Shown here piece by piece: positions 17,278-25,408 of a stretch of 64,000 nt of DNA. Position numbers and translations under genes: made by a program. The notes under the pieces are model-generated. The model worked only from the letters and a program-made list of their open reading frames with translations. It had not been told where the DNA came from and did no database searches. Source of the DNA: an uncultured Clostridium sp. (GTDB taxonomy: Bacteria; Bacillota; Clostridia; Clostridiales; Clostridiaceae); contig URKQ01000001.1 in NCBI GenBank assembly GCA_900548455.1, positions 124,001-188,000 of the forward strand. The letters are read 5' to 3'. The number at the start of each line of letters is the position of its first letter. The stretch's first letter is position 1.

Positions 17278-17901
17278 ATGAAGCAAAAAGAAAAAAGTCA
17301 AATTAGTAAAGAGAAGATCTTAAATGCTGCAATTATTGAGTTTGGAACAAAGACTTATGAAAGCGCTTCTTTAAATAATATATGCAGTGATAACAATATT
17401 TCCAAAGGCCTTATATATCACAATTACAAAAATAAGGATGAGTTGTTTTTATGTTGTGTAAGGGAAACCTTTGATGCTCTTGTTAATTATCTAAAAGATG
17501 AAACCTTTGAAGATATGAGTTTAGAAGAAAGCATTAAAAAGTATCTTGATTTAAGACGTAATTTTTTTAAAGAAAATTGTCATTTTAGTAATATATTTTT
17601 TAATATTGTATTACAGCCACCAGTGCATTTGAAGAAGGAAATAAAAATTTTAAAAAAGGAACTTGATGATCTTAATGTAGGATATTATAGAGAATTTTTA
17701 GGTAAAGTAAAGTTGAGAAAAAATGTATCTGAAGAAGAGGCTATTGAGTATTTCTGTATTTTTCAAGAATTTTTTAATGGTTATTTCCAAAGTAAAATGT
17801 ATGAATTGAATGATTTCAATGCTTTGATCAATGAGCATGAAATGAAACTTAATAAAATATTAAATATAATGCTTTATGGTGTTATAAATGGAGGGGATTA
17901 A
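17278..17901 (+). CDS. TetR family transcriptional regulator
   Basis: About 207 residues with a TetR helix-turn-helix: KILNAAIIEFGTKTYESASL, then ICSDNNISKGLIYHNYKNKD. The ATG used has GGAGG five bases before it; an earlier ATG overlaps that site. Two related dyads in its promoter point to autoregulation. It is transcribed with the cation/proton antiporter three bases downstream, and divergently from the flavoprotein gene, so it may control both. The ligand is unknown. Confidence 0.9.
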   Translation: MKQKEKSQISKEKILNAAIIEFGTKTYESASLNNICSDNNISKGLIYHNYKNKDELFLCCVRETFDALVNYLKDETFEDMSLEESIKKYLDLRRNFFKENCHFSNIFFNIVLQPPVHLKKEIKILKKELDDLNVGYYREFLGKVKLRKNVSEEEAIEYFCIFQEFFNGYFQSKMYELNDFNALINEHEMKLNKILNIMLYGVINGGD

Positions 17902-17904
17902 GAT

Positions 17905-19158
17905 ATGTTTATGGGAGTGATGAGGTTAATACTAGCAATTGTACTTGCTTTTATGGTTGGAAAGTTAGTGTCAAAGATTAAACTACCAGCCATTCTAGGA
18001 TGGCTTATTGCAGGAATGATTCTTGGACCACATGCATTAAGTCTAGTAAACAATTCACTTTTAGATGCGGCATGGTATGAAGGAATTGTTCATATTCTTG
18101 AATGTGCAGTAGGACTTTTAATCGGAACGGAACTTGTATGGAGTAGAATTAAAAAGACAGGTAAACAAATTATTATAACAACATTAACTCAATCCTTAGG
18201 GACTTTTTTATTAGTTACTATAGTATTTGGAATAGTATTTTATTTTACAGGAATTCCACTATATTTAGCTGTTATTTTTGGGGGGATAGCTCTTGCAACA
18301 GCACCGGCTCCAGCTCTTTCCATAGTGCGTGAATTTAAAACTGATGGGCCTGTAACAAAAACTTTAATACCTATGGCAGCTCTAGATGATATGGTAGCAG
18401 TCATTGTGTTTTTCTCAACTATATCAATTATTTCAGCTCAATTATCAGAGCAAAAAATACCTGCATATATGATTGCACTAATTGTATTACTACCAATTAT
18501 CATAGGTATTGTAACAGGTATTTTTGCTGGGGTATTACTTAAAAAGGAAAATACATCTAAGAAAACCTTGTTTATATTATTTACAACAATATTGATAACT
18601 TCAGGTGTTGGTTATATATTCAATGAATATGTTATGCCAAAACCAGTTTTAAACTTTATGCTAATAGGAATGGCCTTTTCAGCAACTTTTTCTAATATGA
18701 TTTCTGAAGAAAGATTGGAAGAGATTATGAGATTGTTTAATCCTTTCATGGGAATATCCATGATTATAGTTATCTTAAATCTGGGCGCACCTCTTGATTA
18801 TCATTTAATCTTTGGAGCAGGATTGTTTACAGCCATATATATCATATCAAGGGCAGCAGGAAAGTATTTAGGTGCATATGTTGGAGCATCAGCAACACGC
18901 TCTCCTAATACAGTAAAAAAGTATTTAGGACTTACTTTATTGCCACATTCAGGAGTTTCCTTAGTGTTTACAGGAATTGCAGTTTCAGTTCTTTCAGGAC
19001 CTGCACCAGAATGTGCAAAAATAATTCAGGGAACTATAGCAGCTGCAGCGGTAATTAATGAAATTATTGCAGTTATAATATCTAAAAAGGCCTTTGAATG
19101 GTCAGGAGAATTTGGTAAAAAGGAAGAAGTTCAAGAAACTGATAGTATATCAAGTTAA
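17905..19158 (+). CDS. CPA2-type cation:proton antiporter
   Basis: A 417-residue membrane protein with about twelve hydrophobic segments and the Na+/H+ exchanger fold: MVGKLVSKIKLPAILGWLIA in the first helices, GGIALATAPAPALSIV mid-protein, and the ion-site helix with MAALDDMVAVIVFF (Asp-Asp). Family members exchange Na+ or K+ for H+ across the cytoplasmic membrane. It starts three bases after the TetR stop with GGAGGGG upstream, so the two form an operon. It lacks the C-terminal TrkA domain of KefB/KefC types. Ends at a strong terminator. Confidence 0.88.
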   Translation: MFMGVMRLILAIVLAFMVGKLVSKIKLPAILGWLIAGMILGPHALSLVNNSLLDAAWYEGIVHILECAVGLLIGTELVWSRIKKTGKQIIITTLTQSLGTFLLVTIVFGIVFYFTGIPLYLAVIFGGIALATAPAPALSIVREFKTDGPVTKTLIPMAALDDMVAVIVFFSTISIISAQLSEQKIPAYMIALIVLLPIIIGIVTGIFAGVLLKKENTSKKTLFILFTTILITSGVGYIFNEYVMPKPVLNFMLIGMAFSATFSNMISEERLEEIMRLFNPFMGISMIIVILNLGAPLDYHLIFGAGLFTAIYIISRAAGKYLGAYVGASATRSPNTVKKYLGLTLLPHSGVSLVFTGIAVSVLSGPAPECAKIIQGTIAAAAVINEIIAVIISKKAFEWSGEFGKKEEVQETDSISS

Positions 19159-19161
19159 AAT

Positions 19162-19200
19162 AAAACTCGTTGCAATAATTTAAATTGCAACGAGTTTTTA
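19162..19200. terminator. Bidirectional intrinsic terminator
   Basis: Fifteen-bp perfect stem (19162-19176 with 19184-19198) between the converging antiporter and MATE genes. Confidence 0.85.
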
Positions 19201-19248
19201 TTAACAACAGATATGCTTAAAGATAAGACTTATAACCGTCAGTTGAAA

Positions 19249-20601
19249 TTAAGATTTCTGTTTATATATGTCCTTTGAAATTTTTTTATAAAGGTATATT
19301 GCAACTATAGACGCTAGTATTTCTGCTATAGGGAAGGAAGCCCAAACTCCATATATGCCCATAAAACGTGATAATATGAAGGCAAGAGGTGGAATTACAA
19401 GTAGTAATCTTATAGAAGAAACTATAAGGGAATCCATTCCTTTACCTAGTGCTTCAAAGGCCCCAGATAAAACAACTGCAATGGAAGATACAATAAAACC
19501 TAGACTAATTATTCGAAGAGCGGCACTTCCAGTCTTAAGTATTTCTGGTTCATTATTAAACAAGGACATAATTTGTGTTGGAACGGCTAGGAATAAAAGT
19601 GTTCCAAAGAACATTATAGTTACTGTAATCTTTATGGCAGATTTAACTGTTTCCTTCATACGTTTATAGTTTTTAGCACCATAATTAAAACTGATAATAG
19701 GACGCATTCCTTGAATAACACCACTTGCTGGCATATAAATAAAGGTTTGAAGTTTGTAGTAAGCACCAAATACACCAACTCCAAAATCTGAAAGCCCAAC
19801 TAAAATTCCATTTAAAATTCCAACTAGTGCAGAAGGAAGGGCTATCATAATGCTTGAAGGAATAGCAACAGAATAAAGGCTTTTTATAGTTTGCATATTA
19901 AATTTAAAGTTCTTAAACTTAACATGTACTCCATTGTTCTTATAGAAAAATAGTATGAAAGATGTTAAACAAGCAATAATTTGAGCTGTTACTGTTGCTA
20001 TAGCAGCGCCAGCAACACCAAGTTTTGGAAAACCAAAAAGCCCAAAGATAAGAATTGGATCTAGAATTATATTTATAATTGCTCCAAGTCCTTGTACTAG
20101 CATTGGAATAAGCATATCACCTGTAGCTTGAAAAATTTTCTCAACAAACAAGTGGAATAGTGAACCAAAGGCACAAGTAATTACTATATAAGAATAGCTA
20201 CAGGCCATGTTGAAAATTTCTTCATTGTTAGTAAACATTCGTATAAATGGTTTTGTGAAAAATAGTCCTATAAACACAAAAATAAGAGCATGGATAGCAG
20301 TAAATATAAATCCATGGGTCGCAGCTTCATCAGTAGCTTTTTGATTTTTTGCACCTAGTCTTCTTGCAATACATGCATTAAGGCCTACTCCAAAACCAAC
20401 GGCTACTGCTAGAACTAAGTTTTGGAGTGGAAAGGCAAGAGACACAGCAGTAAGTGCATCTGGACTAAGTCTTGCCACGAAGATACTATCAACGATGTTA
20501 TAAAGGGCTTGTATCATCATTGATATCATAGGTGGAATTGACATTGATAGTAATAGAGGGGTAATTTTCTTTGTACCCATTACATTTTCTGTAGTTTTCA
20601 T
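19249..20601 (-). CDS. MATE family efflux transporter
   Basis: Complete 450-residue MATE protein with twelve hydrophobic segments in two related halves; PLLLSMSIPPMISMMIQALY near the N-terminus and SFNYGAKNYKRMKETVKS around residue 305 are typical. Export of drugs or toxic metabolites coupled to Na+ or H+ is expected. AAAGGAGAG lies ten bases before the ATG. The leader carries a terminator-like hairpin (20630-20680), so expression may depend on readthrough. It resembles, but is distinct from, the MATE gene at the left window edge. Confidence 0.92.
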   Translation of the reverse strand: MKTTENVMGTKKITPLLLSMSIPPMISMMIQALYNIVDSIFVARLSPDALTAVSLAFPLQNLVLAVAVGFGVGLNACIARRLGAKNQKATDEAATHGFIFTAIHALIFVFIGLFFTKPFIRMFTNNEEIFNMACSYSYIVITCAFGSLFHLFVEKIFQATGDMLIPMLVQGLGAIINIILDPILIFGLFGFPKLGVAGAAIATVTAQIIACLTSFILFFYKNNGVHVKFKNFKFNMQTIKSLYSVAIPSSIMIALPSALVGILNGILVGLSDFGVGVFGAYYKLQTFIYMPASGVIQGMRPIISFNYGAKNYKRMKETVKSAIKITVTIMFFGTLLFLAVPTQIMSLFNNEPEILKTGSAALRIISLGFIVSSIAVVLSGAFEALGKGMDSLIVSSIRLLLVIPPLAFILSRFMGIYGVWASFPIAEILASIVAIYLYKKISKDIYKQKS

Positions 20602-20623
20602 ATTTTAATAACTCTCCTTTAAC

Positions 20624-20682
20624 GAAAAAAAGCTATACTATTTTACTGTTTATTATCAGAAACAGAAAAACGTATAGCTTAA
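20624..20682 (-). terminator. Terminator or attenuator upstream of the MATE gene
   Basis: Arms 20630-20638 and 20672-20680 (AAGCTATAC/GTATAGCTT) enclose a second stem (20646-20651 with 20660-20665); the minus strand then runs through seven T. It may simply end the HD-hydrolase transcript, but TATAAT on the minus strand near 20747 could start a leader that must pass through it to reach the MATE gene. Confidence 0.6.
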
Positions 20683-20765
20683 AAGCATTTATATTTATTA
20701 TTTTATAGAAATAACAATAACATTTTTAACATAAAAAATCAATTCATTATAGTAAAATTTGTAAT

Positions 20766-21308
20766 TTAAACAAGGCTAGCGTACTTTGAAGCTAGAGCAA
20801 TGTATTCATCTTCAACTTCTTTAAATGGTTGAAGGTGAAAGGTTGGGGTAGACGAAATTGGTGGAGCAGCTGGTTGAAACTGCTGGTCCATATATTGATC
20901 AAATTCATGATATAGCATAGCATCATCAATAGCAGAAATTAAAGTTGATTCCATTGAGGTTAATGGATCTTTTAAATACTTTTTATATATTGCATTTTGA
21001 AGTACTTCTTCTATATCTAAGTATTGGGACAAATGTCTTTTTACAGGGCGTGTTATATCTGCTAAATAAGCTTCGCTACCATCGTGTAAAAGACATGCAA
21101 GTATTACTCTGTTTGAGTAATTTCTAGCAATAGCTTCTTTGCAACAGTTAATACAATGTTGACCAACTGAATAAAATTCTGGGAAGTGTCCATTAGCTCT
21201 AGTCATTAGTGAAAGGGCATGTCCAATATCTTCAATTAAAATATCTTCTTCCTTTGGGTTAATAGGAGAAAATTGTGTTTTTGAATAAGTTGTAATATAA
21301 TCTGCCAT
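20766..21308 (-). CDS. HD-domain phosphohydrolase (5'-nucleotidase YfbR-like)
   Basis: A 180-residue HD-superfamily metal phosphohydrolase: SVGQHCINCC supplies the first His, LLHDGSEAYLADITRPVK the HD pair (about residues 75-90), and AIDDAMLYHEFD the last Asp. Closest in plan to deoxynucleoside 5'-monophosphatases and related phage or clostridial HD proteins. A purine riboswitch in the leader fits a role in purine nucleotide breakdown or salvage. The ATG follows AAAGGAG. It appears to be a single-gene unit; exact substrate is inference. Confidence 0.8.
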   Translation of the reverse strand: MADYITTYSKTQFSPINPKEEDILIEDIGHALSLMTRANGHFPEFYSVGQHCINCCKEAIARNYSNRVILACLLHDGSEAYLADITRPVKRHLSQYLDIEEVLQNAIYKKYLKDPLTSMESTLISAIDDAMLYHEFDQYMDQQFQPAAPPISSTPTFHLQPFKEVEDEYIALASKYASLV

Positions 21309-21356
21309 AATAAAAATCTCCTTTCAAAATAAAAATACCAACCACCAAAATACAAG

Positions 21357-21443
21357 GTTATCTAATAATTGCTTTATGGTTTTAAGAGTAAAGCAATTGT
21401 TTATGATACCCCCTAACAAAAGGGGATGCCAGTAATAGATAAC
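21357..21443 (-). promoter_or_regulatory. Three-way structured leader after the purine aptamer
   Basis: GTTATCTA (21357-21364) and TAGATAAC (21436-21443) close a domain holding two further hairpins, one with CCCCT/AGGGG arms and one with AATTGCTTTA-type arms. Its closing helix directly abuts, and shares one base with, the aptamer's P1 strand, so it is probably the expression platform. Confidence 0.5.
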
Positions 21444-21504
21444 TTATAATCGGCTGAATTGGCAGTCGGTAGAAACGTTCACCCATAATGTGAACCTATA
21501 TAAG
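21443..21504 (-). promoter_or_regulatory. Purine riboswitch aptamer (adenine-type by specificity base)
   Basis: Minus strand reads CTTATATA, a hairpin GTTCAC-ATTATGG-GTGAAC, the invariant joint GTTTCTACC, a third hairpin with CCAATT in its loop, then GATTATAAG closing P1. The GG of loop 2 and CC of loop 3 can make the kissing contact. The specificity position in the last joint (GAUUAU) is U, not C, which in this class goes with adenine over guanine. Helix P3 has one mismatch. Confidence 0.85.
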
Positions 21505-21514
21505 TATGGAAGTA

Positions 21515-21543
21515 ATATTATCACAATTGAATTTTCAAGTCAA
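21515..21543 (-). promoter_or_regulatory. Promoter of the purine-riboswitch transcript
   Basis: Minus strand TTGACT (21538-21543), 17-bp spacer, TAATAT (21515-21520), placing the start just before the aptamer. Confidence 0.75.
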
Positions 21544-21626
21544 ATATTTTTATAATTAACACTCTACATTTTAAAATGTTATAATAACTACATTCCTATG
21601 AATTAATCAGCAAAAGAGGAGAGAAA

Positions 21627-22220
21627 ATGAATAGATATAGAAAAACAAATTTAAAAATAAAAAATTACAGTAAAATGATGCCCTCTATGAAAGAATATAT
21701 TAAAGTTGAGCACTTAGACAATGGCAATTGTGCTGTAATTTACGTAAATATTGATGATGGATTTGAACTTTTTAATAAGTTATCTGTAAAAAATCAATTA
21801 ACTCTTAATGAAGAAATTTTTAATTATATAGAAAGTAAAGCTAAGCATATTTCTATTGAATATGAAGTCAAAATTAATTTTATAGGTAAATTTAATGATG
21901 ACAATAAAGAAATTATAAAGGAACTAGTTAAAGAAAATTATTATTTAGATTTTCAAGAGAAAAAAAGAGAGTATAAATTTTTAAAATTGAAGACGATAGG
22001 TTTAACTATATTTGGATTAATTATTTTATCTTTATATTTTAGAATTAAATATATAAATTCAAGAGCAATTTTTAGTGAAATCTTATCCATTGTAGGAACT
22101 TTCTCTCTTTGGGAAGCAGCTAATTCTTATTTAGTGGAATCGAGATATTTAAAATCAGATATTAGAAAAATTGGACGTATGGCAATATCGGAAATTATTT
22201 TCTCAAATGAGATTGAATGA
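21627..22220 (+). CDS. Hypothetical membrane protein (197 aa)
   Basis: A 197-residue protein not recognised as any family. Residues 1-125 are soluble, charged and of mixed alpha/beta character (for example GNCAVIYVNIDDGFELFNKL); two hydrophobic segments follow at about 130-145 and 150-165; the last 30 residues are charged. AGAGGAGAG precedes the ATG, and a terminator follows, so it is a single-gene unit. The layout of a cytoplasmic domain tethered by a helical hairpin suggests a sensor or adaptor at the membrane, but nothing fixes a function. Confidence 0.7.
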   Translation: MNRYRKTNLKIKNYSKMMPSMKEYIKVEHLDNGNCAVIYVNIDDGFELFNKLSVKNQLTLNEEIFNYIESKAKHISIEYEVKINFIGKFNDDNKEIIKELVKENYYLDFQEKKREYKFLKLKTIGLTIFGLIILSLYFRIKYINSRAIFSEILSIVGTFSLWEAANSYLVESRYLKSDIRKIGRMAISEIIFSNEIE

Positions 22221-22242
22221 TAAATGCATATTTTTTTCATTG

Positions 22243-22281
22243 ATAGTACTATGTTATAATAAACATGGTACTATTTTTTTG
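22243..22281 (+). terminator. Intrinsic terminator
   Basis: Thirteen-bp stem with one G-U (22243-22255 with 22262-22274) followed by seven T. Confidence 0.85.
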
Positions 22282-22316
22282 AAATTAAGTAAAAAATGTC
22301 AAGGAGGTATGTGGAA

Positions 22317-22754
22317 ATGTTGCATTTAGGATCTACCTACTTAATGGTAAAGGACATGAATAGGTCGATAGAGTTTTATTCAAAGTTACTTTCTATGGAA
22401 CCTACAGCAAAAAATTATGATAGATGGGCTCAGTTCGATTTTGAGGATCAATGTATTGCACTTTGTAATAATGAATATGATAAAAGAATGATTGAGGGAA
22501 ATATTGATTTAGATAAACACTATAATAAAGCATATATAGAATTTTTTAAAGATAACAAAATTATTTATGGTAATAACTTTGTACTAAATTTTTGGATTGA
22601 AGATTTAAATAAGGAATATGAAAGAGTTTTAAATTTAAAAATTGGACAAGTATCACCTATAAAGTATGTAAACATAGCAATGCCATATTATTTTTTTACT
22701 CTAGAAGATCCAGATGGTAATTTAATAGAAGTTACTGGTAGATATGTAGCTTAG
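22317..22754 (+). CDS. VOC superfamily (glyoxalase/dioxygenase-like) protein
   Basis: A 145-residue vicinal-oxygen-chelate protein: LGSTYLMVKDMNRSIEFYSK at the start, the second beta-alpha unit around VLNFWIEDLNKEYERV, and the closing FTLEDPDGNLIEVTGRY with the usual metal-binding Glu. The family includes lactoylglutathione lyases, ring-cleavage dioxygenases and antibiotic-binding proteins; this sequence does not choose. The ATG at 22317 has AAGGAGG nine bases upstream; an earlier in-frame ATG spans that site. Single gene with its own terminator. Confidence 0.85.
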   Translation: MLHLGSTYLMVKDMNRSIEFYSKLLSMEPTAKNYDRWAQFDFEDQCIALCNNEYDKRMIEGNIDLDKHYNKAYIEFFKDNKIIYGNNFVLNFWIEDLNKEYERVLNLKIGQVSPIKYVNIAMPYYFFTLEDPDGNLIEVTGRYVA

Positions 22755-22781
22755 TAGTTAATAAAGAAAATTTGTAATATA

Positions 22782-22816
22782 AAAAATACAAGTATTGTTA
22801 CAATACTTGTATTTTT
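22782..22816 (+). terminator. Intrinsic terminator
   Basis: Sixteen-bp stem (22782-22797 with 22801-22816), loop TTA, ending in TTTTT. Confidence 0.85.
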
Positions 22817-22976
22817 ACTGTATTAATCTTTTAGTATTTGTTTTGGAATATGATATTAATATACTTAAAATTTCTATAAAAAGGTGTGACTAAGTTACAA
22901 ACCTTTAAGTTTCATTTGAATAATATAATAGTATAGTTAGCAATAATAATTTAAAATATAATAGGAGAGTGATAAA

Positions 22977-23282
22977 ATGTTTTCATTTTTTAATAGAAAT
23001 AGTGTTAAGTCAGTGCATATAAGTGAAATAAATAGTCTTTTACCTAATATAAAGCTTATAGATATTAGAGAACCATATGAAACAAGTATGGGAACTGTGA
23101 AAGGTGCAATAAAAATACCTATGAATACTTTACTTTCTAATCCAGAAAAATATTTAAAGAAAGATGAAGAATATTATATTATGTGTCAATCTGGGATGAG
23201 AAGCATGAGGGCATGTAAGACTTTAAGTGCACTAGGTTATAATGTTATAAATGTGTCTGGTGGTTACGGTGGATATAGATAA
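22977..23282 (+). CDS. Single-domain rhodanese-like protein
   Basis: A 101-residue rhodanese domain: KLIDIREPYETSMGTVKGAI carries the usual substrate-side segment, and the active loop is MCQSGMRSM with Cys at residue 70, ending in NVSGGYGGYR. Such proteins carry persulfide sulfur in sulfide handling, thiolation or detoxification. No membrane or signal segment, so it is cytoplasmic. AGGAGAG precedes the ATG. It stands alone between two terminators. Confidence 0.88.
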   Translation: MFSFFNRNSVKSVHISEINSLLPNIKLIDIREPYETSMGTVKGAIKIPMNTLLSNPEKYLKKDEEYYIMCQSGMRSMRACKTLSALGYNVINVSGGYGGYR

Positions 23283-23310
23283 TGATTTATAAAATTTAGG
23301 ACTAATATTA

Positions 23311-23360
23311 AAAAGGCACAACTATTGTACATTTGATGTTACAATAGTTGTGCCTTTTGT
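23311..23360. terminator. Bidirectional intrinsic terminator
   Basis: Nineteen-bp perfect stem (23311-23329 with 23340-23358) between the rhodanese gene and the converging flavoprotein gene. Confidence 0.88.
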
Positions 23361-23388
23361 TTAGTGTTGGGAAATACTATATTGACAA

Positions 23389-25152
23389 TTATTTTTCACT
23401 AGCAGCATTTTGTCCAGCTACACGTCCGTAGAAGGATCCTGCTGATATTGCAACTCCACATCCAGGGTATTCAGTTCCGAATAGTCCAGGGAAGGCAGTT
23501 TCGCCTGCAGCATATAGTCCTTTAATCGGTGCATTGTTAGCATCAAGGACTCTAGATTCTAAATCTGTTACGATACCACTGAAAGTAACTGTAACTGCTG
23601 GGTTAAGTTTAATAGCAAAGTATTTTTCACCTTCAATTGGATACATTTTATCGTTTTGTTTTCCAAAGTCTTCATCTACACCTTTAGCACAAAGTTCATT
23701 ATATCTATCTACTGTAGATTTTAGTGTAGCAGGGTCAATATTTATAAGACTAGCCAATTCCTCTATAGAAGAAGCGCTTGTTGTAGTATCTAAAGTCATT
23801 GCATATTGAACTGTTGGGGTAGGATCATTGCTAGTTGCTATATAGTATCCTAAAGAGCTTTTTTCTTTATACATAGCATCCCCTACATGATATTGGTATG
23901 TATATTCATTAACAAATCTTTTACCATCCTCAGAAACTATAAGTCCAGCTTCTTCATTAATTCCAACTCCAGATGTATAACTTACATAAACAGTTTGAGC
24001 ACTTGGATTTTCATATATTTGTCCTCCAACAGTCTCTGCCATAGTTATTCCATCACCAATATTTCCAGCAGGAACTTGAGTTGAATAACCCGTAGTAAAG
24101 TCTTCGTATTTTGCCATCATCTCTCTATTAGAAGCATATCCACCAGTAGCTAGAATAACTGATTTTGCATTAACTGTTACTAGACTTCCATCTTTGTTTA
24201 CACCTTTTACTCCAACTATTTCTTTATCAGAATTTGTTATAAGTTCGTTAGCTGTAACGTTATATAAAATATCTCCATCTACTTCATTATATTTATTAAG
24301 CATTGGTACTATAATTTGTCCACCATGTCCATCGGTCATTCCGCCGCCACCCTTAGTGTTGTGCACACGCCAAGGTGTTAGTGATGAATGAATTGGTTCA
24401 ACATCTTGGACTTCAACACCTAAATCTTCCATCCAGTTAAAAGTTTCCAGAGAGTTATCTACGAAATTTTTAACTTTACTATCATCTATAAGATCGCCAC
24501 CTACTTTTTTTAGATAGGCGAACATTTCTTCATTGGAATCTTCCATATTTGCTTCTTTTTGATATTCAGTACCATTAGCCATAAGTTTGCCACCTGACCT
24601 TGTAGTAGCACCTCCAACTATACCTTGCTTTTCAAGAATAAGCACATCAGCTCCACCTTGAGAAGCTTCAATTGCAGCTGAAAGACCAGCAACACCGCCA
24701 CCAACAACTACAACGTCAACGTCATATGTTTTACCTTCACTCTTTGATGTCTCTATATTTGGAAGTTTTTCAGGATCTCCACCTGCTTCTACTACAGCTT
24801 CTTTAACAGCTTGAAGTAAAAACTTTGAAGTTAATGTAGCACCGGTAACTGTATCTACGTTAAGACTTTGAGTTTTAATAATTTCTTTTGGAAGTACTTC
24901 TATAGGAGTAGTATCCATTCCATAACCTATTCCATAAGTTTCTGAATGATTAACAACTTTTATATCAGTTATAGAAGAATCATCAAAAGTTACTTCAACA
25001 GTCATTTCACCTTTCATTCCATTGGTGTTAATTGTGTAAACTCCAGGAGTATATTTATTTTTACCTTCATCTTTAGTGTCTTTTCCACAAGCAGTGGCTG
25101 ATAAAAGCATAACTGAAGTTAATAATAAACATAGAACCTTTTTCTTATTCAT
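23389..25152 (-). CDS. Surface flavoprotein reductase: lipoprotein, FMN-binding domain plus fumarate-reductase-type FAD domain
   Basis: A 587-residue exported flavoprotein. The first 22 residues are a lipoprotein signal ending LLSATAC. Residues about 35-120 are an FMN-binding domain with DTVTGATLTS, the site where ApbE couples FMN to Thr. From about 143 the FAD domain begins with DVVVVGGGVAGLSAAIEASQ and continues with fumarate-reductase-family segments such as AGETAFPGLFGTEYPG. Related enzymes reduce fumarate, urocanate or acrylate-like compounds as external electron acceptors. No ApbE or partner membrane oxidoreductase is in the window. A MerR-type regulator is divergent. GGGGG precedes the ATG. 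Confidence 0.9.
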   Translation of the reverse strand: MNKKKVLCLLLTSVMLLSATACGKDTKDEGKNKYTPGVYTINTNGMKGEMTVEVTFDDSSITDIKVVNHSETYGIGYGMDTTPIEVLPKEIIKTQSLNVDTVTGATLTSKFLLQAVKEAVVEAGGDPEKLPNIETSKSEGKTYDVDVVVVGGGVAGLSAAIEASQGGADVLILEKQGIVGGATTRSGGKLMANGTEYQKEANMEDSNEEMFAYLKKVGGDLIDDSKVKNFVDNSLETFNWMEDLGVEVQDVEPIHSSLTPWRVHNTKGGGGMTDGHGGQIIVPMLNKYNEVDGDILYNVTANELITNSDKEIVGVKGVNKDGSLVTVNAKSVILATGGYASNREMMAKYEDFTTGYSTQVPAGNIGDGITMAETVGGQIYENPSAQTVYVSYTSGVGINEEAGLIVSEDGKRFVNEYTYQYHVGDAMYKEKSSLGYYIATSNDPTPTVQYAMTLDTTTSASSIEELASLINIDPATLKSTVDRYNELCAKGVDEDFGKQNDKMYPIEGEKYFAIKLNPAVTVTFSGIVTDLESRVLDANNAPIKGLYAAGETAFPGLFGTEYPGCGVAISAGSFYGRVAGQNAASEK

Positions 25153-25408
25153 AATAATTTCCCCCTTGAAATTGTTAATTTAATAACAGTGTATCAGAGA
25201 CTCTTAGAGGAGTGTCAATAATGTAATTTAAAGGAATTATAGGGCTTGATATGAATGAAAACAATAACAATTTTTAAAATTAACTGATAATTAAGAGAGT
25301 TTTTATATGTGTTTTTACAAACTTTGTTAAAATATTTGCAAAGAACTGACCTCCTAGGGTATACTTTAAATAGTGTTGTTTACATATTCAAATTAGAGGT
25401 GATAAGGG

